From the NCBI GenBank assembly GCA_019510485.1, contig JAEKKI010000141.1:1-38718 (forward strand): 38,718 nt of DNA. The letters are read 5' to 3'. Position numbers and translations under genes: made by a program. The notes beneath the pieces were generated by a model. It worked only from the letters and a program-made list of their open reading frames with translations. It was not told where the DNA came from and made no database searches. Source of the DNA: Catenulisporales bacterium (GTDB taxonomy: Bacteria > Actinomycetota > Actinomycetes > Streptomycetales > Catenulisporaceae). Position 1 is the first letter of the stretch. Each line of letters starts with the position of its first letter. Below are positions 35,876 through 38,718 of the stretch, in pieces.

Positions 35876-38718
35876 TGAGCGTTCAGGGGATAGCGGAGAA
35901 GCTCAGCAGGCCGAAGCCGCCGCGCTGGATCGCCGAACTCGGCCCCTCCCGTCTCGTGCTGACCGCGCTCGCGCTGCTGGCCGCCGGAACCGCCGCGACC
36001 TCCGTCGCGGTCCCGGCCGACACCAAGAGGTCCGATGCCTGGACCATTAAAACCCTGATATCCCGGGCGCCTTACGCACAACGGGATCTCGTCGCCACCG
36101 GACGGTCGGCGTCGTCGGCCGCCACGGATCCCCAGTCCGCCGACGGCATCGGCCGGATGGCCGCCGCCAATCTGGCCGCGCTGCCGGAGGTGCTGAGCCG
36201 GCTGGTGTCGGAGACGGACGTCACCCGGCAGTACGATCCACTGCTGCCGATCACGAACCCGTCGGCCAAGCTCGACAGCCCGGCGTGGTTGCGCCTGAAC
36301 TGGTCATCGCAGCTGGCTGCCAAGGTGCGTTACGTCGCCGGCGACGCGCCTGGCGTGGAGCAGGACGTCGTCACGGCGCGGAACGCTGATGGCTATACCC
36401 GTGCGATGACGATGACCGTGCCGATCGCGGTCTCCCGGGCGACCGCTGATCGGTGGGGACTCACCGTCGGCAGCACCGTCAAGCTGGACACCGGCGGCGG
36501 GCCCGACAGCGGCCTCTCGCTGTCGGCACAGGTCGCGGGGATCTACGAGGCCGTCGCGGGGATCGGTCCGGCCGACCCGCTGTGGCATGTGGCCGACAAG
36601 CCCTATGCGGTCCCGGTTCCGGTCTGCCAACACCAGAGCGGGAAGAGCTGTGACAGCGTCATCAACGTCTGGCAGTCGGACGTGTTCGTGAACAACCCCG
36701 GGGCGCTGGCGCTCATCTCCGCCGTGACCCGCGTCGGTGAATACTCGACGGTATACGACTACGTGGTCGATCCCGCACGGCTTGACTCCGCGGCGTTGCC
36801 GGCCGTCGGATCGGCCCTGGAGCAGGCCACGCTCGGGGTCAGCGATCTGAAGGGCGACGTCACGCTGAGCACCCGGCTTCAGGAACTGGTCGCGAGCGTC
36901 CGCGGCGTGCAGTCCGACAGCCACACGTTGTCCGCCGTCGTGCTCGGCGCTTTGTCCGCTGGTGCGCTTGCCGCGCTGTTCCTGATGCTGCGGCTGACCG
37001 TTCTGCGGCGGGCGAAGGACAACGCGCTGTGCAAGGCCCGTGGCGCGTCCTCGACGCGGCTGGCTCTACGGCAGGCCACTCAGACCTCGACGATCGTGCT
37101 GCTCGGTGCGCTGGCCGGGGCGTTCTTGGCAGTGCGCACCGGGCACGGGACGCTGCGCGATCCCCTCGCGTGGTCCGGTGCGGTGCTGGTGACGCTGCTG
37201 GCGTTCGGCGTCGTCGGGTACGGAGTGTTGCGGCAAGACGACCGTGTCGTCACGGCGCGGCATGAGGCGCTCGGCGAGAGCGCGCGGACTCGGCGGATCG
37301 TGCGGGACGTCGGCCTGCTGCTGGCGGCCGGCGGCGCGCTGGCGGTCTACCGGAGTCAGGACTCGGCGAAGGCCGACGGCTCGATCGACTGGCTCGCGGT
37401 CGCCGCCCCCGCGCTGGCCGCCTTTGCCGCCGGCATCGCGGCGGTGCGCCTGGTGCCGGTGCTGTTGGGCCCGGCTGTGCGCCTGCTGGGACGGCGGCGC
37501 AGCGCGGTCGGTTTCGTGGCCGCGGCGCTGTCCGGACGCCGGGTGCGGGTCGTGGCGGCGCCGCTGGCCGGAATGGTTGTGGTGGTCTCCGCCGGGATGT
37601 TCGCCGCCGGATACGACGCCTCGGTGACACAGAAGGTGCGCGATGACACCATCCGCGTGGTCGGCGCCGCGGCGCGGATCGACGCGCTGCCCGATCAATC
37701 GGTGCCGGTGGCTCGGCAGCCCGCGATGGACCCGACGGCGTACCAGCTCGCTGACGATTTCCCCGCGGCCGCCGCCAAGCTGCCGGGGGTGCGCACGGTG
37801 CTCACCGGGCGGGTCGAGGTCGGCGGGATCGCGCCGATCACGGCGGAGGGGGTGCCACAGGCGCGGCCGATCGCGGTGATCACCGTTGATCCGGAGGCGT
37901 TTCGGCGGGCTGCGGCGGAGGCGCTGTCCGACGGCGGTGCGCGGGGATCCTCGATTCCGGTCGGCGGCTGGCCCGCGCCGCCGAGCGCTGACGGAACGGT
38001 GGCGGTGCTGGCTTCGCCGGGACTCGCTGCCTTGTATTCGGGACCGGTGTCGATGACGGAGGCGGCCGGGTCGTTCACGGCGGTGTTCGGGGCGGTCGCG
38101 GATGTGCCGCTCGCTGATTCGGTGGTGGACCGAGGCGGCACGGACTATGTGGTCGTCGCGGCCGGGCAGGTGCCGGGGGTGGATCCGGGGAAGCCGAACG
38201 TCGCTTGGCTGACCGGGGATACCGGCGCGATCTCGGGCAAGGCGTTGCGCGGGTTGCCGGGGGTGACGGGCTCGTATGCGGTGACGACGCTGGCGGACGT
38301 GCGGTCGGCGGCGTATGCCGAGGCGCGGGTGTCGGCGGCGCGGGACGTGTTCCATCTGGTGGAGGCGCTGTGTGTGGGCTACTTCGTGCTCTGTTTGTTG
38401 CAGTTGCTGACGGCGACGCGGACGGTCAGTCGGGATAGCGCGCTGCTGTTGCAGGTGTTCGGGCTGCGGGCGGGACGGAGTCGGTTGGTGGCGGCGTTGG
38501 TGCCGCTGCCGGTCGCGGTGCTCGCGGTCGTCGCGGGCCTGGGCATGGGCGCCGGTCTTGCGCCGTTGCTGGGGCCGTTGGATCGGGGCGCTTCGGGAGC
38601 GGGCGCTTCGGTGGTGGCCACGGGATCGATCGGCTGGGGCTGGACGGTGCCGGTGGCGAGTGTGGTGCTGGGGTTGACGGTCGGCGGGGTGGTGCTGGAT
38701 CAGGTGCTGCGGCGGCGG
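35875..38718 (+). CDS. Second FtsX-type permease, cut by the window end
   Basis: At least 948 residues, open to the last base with no stop. The start ATG at 35875 overlaps the preceding TGA. It has the same layout as its neighbour: one helix at about 26-48, an external domain with a Cys pair (CQHQSGKSC), a helix block beginning LSAVVLGALSAGALAALFLMLRL (contiguous near 350-372), a second external domain, and late helices (FHLVEALCVGYFVLCLLQLL, near 826-845) followed by an FtsX-like TRTVSRDSALLLQVFGLRAGRSR stretch. With the first permease it should make a heterodimeric envelope transporter or mechanotransmission complex. The ATPase is expected beyond the window. Confidence 0.87.
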   Translation, partial: MSVQGIAEKLSRPKPPRWIAELGPSRLVLTALALLAAGTAATSVAVPADTKRSDAWTIKTLISRAPYAQRDLVATGRSASSAATDPQSADGIGRMAAANLAALPEVLSRLVSETDVTRQYDPLLPITNPSAKLDSPAWLRLNWSSQLAAKVRYVAGDAPGVEQDVVTARNADGYTRAMTMTVPIAVSRATADRWGLTVGSTVKLDTGGGPDSGLSLSAQVAGIYEAVAGIGPADPLWHVADKPYAVPVPVCQHQSGKSCDSVINVWQSDVFVNNPGALALISAVTRVGEYSTVYDYVVDPARLDSAALPAVGSALEQATLGVSDLKGDVTLSTRLQELVASVRGVQSDSHTLSAVVLGALSAGALAALFLMLRLTVLRRAKDNALCKARGASSTRLALRQATQTSTIVLLGALAGAFLAVRTGHGTLRDPLAWSGAVLVTLLAFGVVGYGVLRQDDRVVTARHEALGESARTRRIVRDVGLLLAAGGALAVYRSQDSAKADGSIDWLAVAAPALAAFAAGIAAVRLVPVLLGPAVRLLGRRRSAVGFVAAALSGRRVRVVAAPLAGMVVVVSAGMFAAGYDASVTQKVRDDTIRVVGAAARIDALPDQSVPVARQPAMDPTAYQLADDFPAAAAKLPGVRTVLTGRVEVGGIAPITAEGVPQARPIAVITVDPEAFRRAAAEALSDGGARGSSIPVGGWPAPPSADGTVAVLASPGLAALYSGPVSMTEAAGSFTAVFGAVADVPLADSVVDRGGTDYVVVAAGQVPGVDPGKPNVAWLTGDTGAISGKALRGLPGVTGSYAVTTLADVRSAAYAEARVSAARDVFHLVEALCVGYFVLCLLQLLTATRTVSRDSALLLQVFGLRAGRSRLVAALVPLPVAVLAVVAGLGMGAGLAPLLGPLDRGASGAGASVVATGSIGWGWTVPVASVVLGLTVGGVVLDQVLRRR

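Noticed and set aside
1-38718. CRISPR arrays, tRNA or rRNA genes, integrases, transposases
   Set aside because: No regularly spaced identical repeats with unique spacers, no cloverleaf or rRNA-like sequence, and no recombinase motifs were found on either strand.

Overview
This is a GC-rich (about 70%) chromosomal window from an actinomycete. The evidence is strongly GC-biased third codon positions, GTG starts, 4-base ATGA/GTGA gene overlaps, Ser/Thr protein kinases, several TetR regulators, and start sites that sit exactly 7 bases downstream of TANNNT hexamers (leaderless style). Gene style and dispersed small repeats suggest a large-genome soil lineage such as Catenulispora or Streptomyces, but no marker here fixes the genus. 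I see no tRNA, rRNA, CRISPR array, integrase or transposase.

Layout. 1-2.4 kb: a membrane-anchored ACT-domain protein, then a tight fluoride-exporter operon crcB - DUF190 - crcB. 2.5-5.3 kb: an MDR-type oxidoreductase, a small ABM-type monooxygenase and an FAD-linked (berberine-bridge-like) oxidase. 5.6-8.5 kb: a secreted two-domain protein and a membrane-anchored D-Ala-D-Ala carboxypeptidase, separated by a small repeat element. 8.7-12.6 kb, minus strand: an FBP-type zinc protein with a palindrome over its promoter, 6-phosphogluconate dehydrogenase, a short coiled-coil protein and an M20 amidohydrolase. 12.65-13.13 kb: a 475-bp palindromic element. 13.1-16.0 kb: a 966-aa protein joining a Ser/Thr kinase, a vWA domain, coiled coils and a J-like domain. 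16.4-17.1 kb: a TetR regulator and a second copy of the small repeat element.

17.4-26.0 kb is a catabolic island. Six translationally linked minus-strand genes encode an acyl-CoA dehydrogenase, an SDR, an APH-fold kinase, a second SDR, an enoyl-CoA hydratase and a HAD hydrolase fused to a YqeY-like domain. A divergent TetR gene shares the promoter region, and a second two-gene acyl-CoA dehydrogenase operon follows. HAD, APH kinase and this ACAD subtype are the three parts of vertebrate ACAD10 (ACAD11 is APH plus ACAD), so I read the island as a split ACAD10/11-like (levulinate/lva-like) route that activates 4-hydroxyacyl-CoAs by phosphorylation before removing the hydroxyl group.

26.2-30.5 kb holds a DJ-1/PfpI protein and a run of NAD(P)-dependent oxidoreductases (MDR, atypical SDR, aldo/keto reductase, Gfo/Idh/MocA). 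30.6-38.7 kb holds a second Ser/Thr kinase with a suspected compensated frameshift in its linker, then two very large FtsX-type permeases; the second runs off the window.

The best candidates for something undescribed are the kinase-vWA-J fusion, the split ACAD10-like operon with its HAD-YqeY fusion, and the two families of non-coding inverted-repeat elements.
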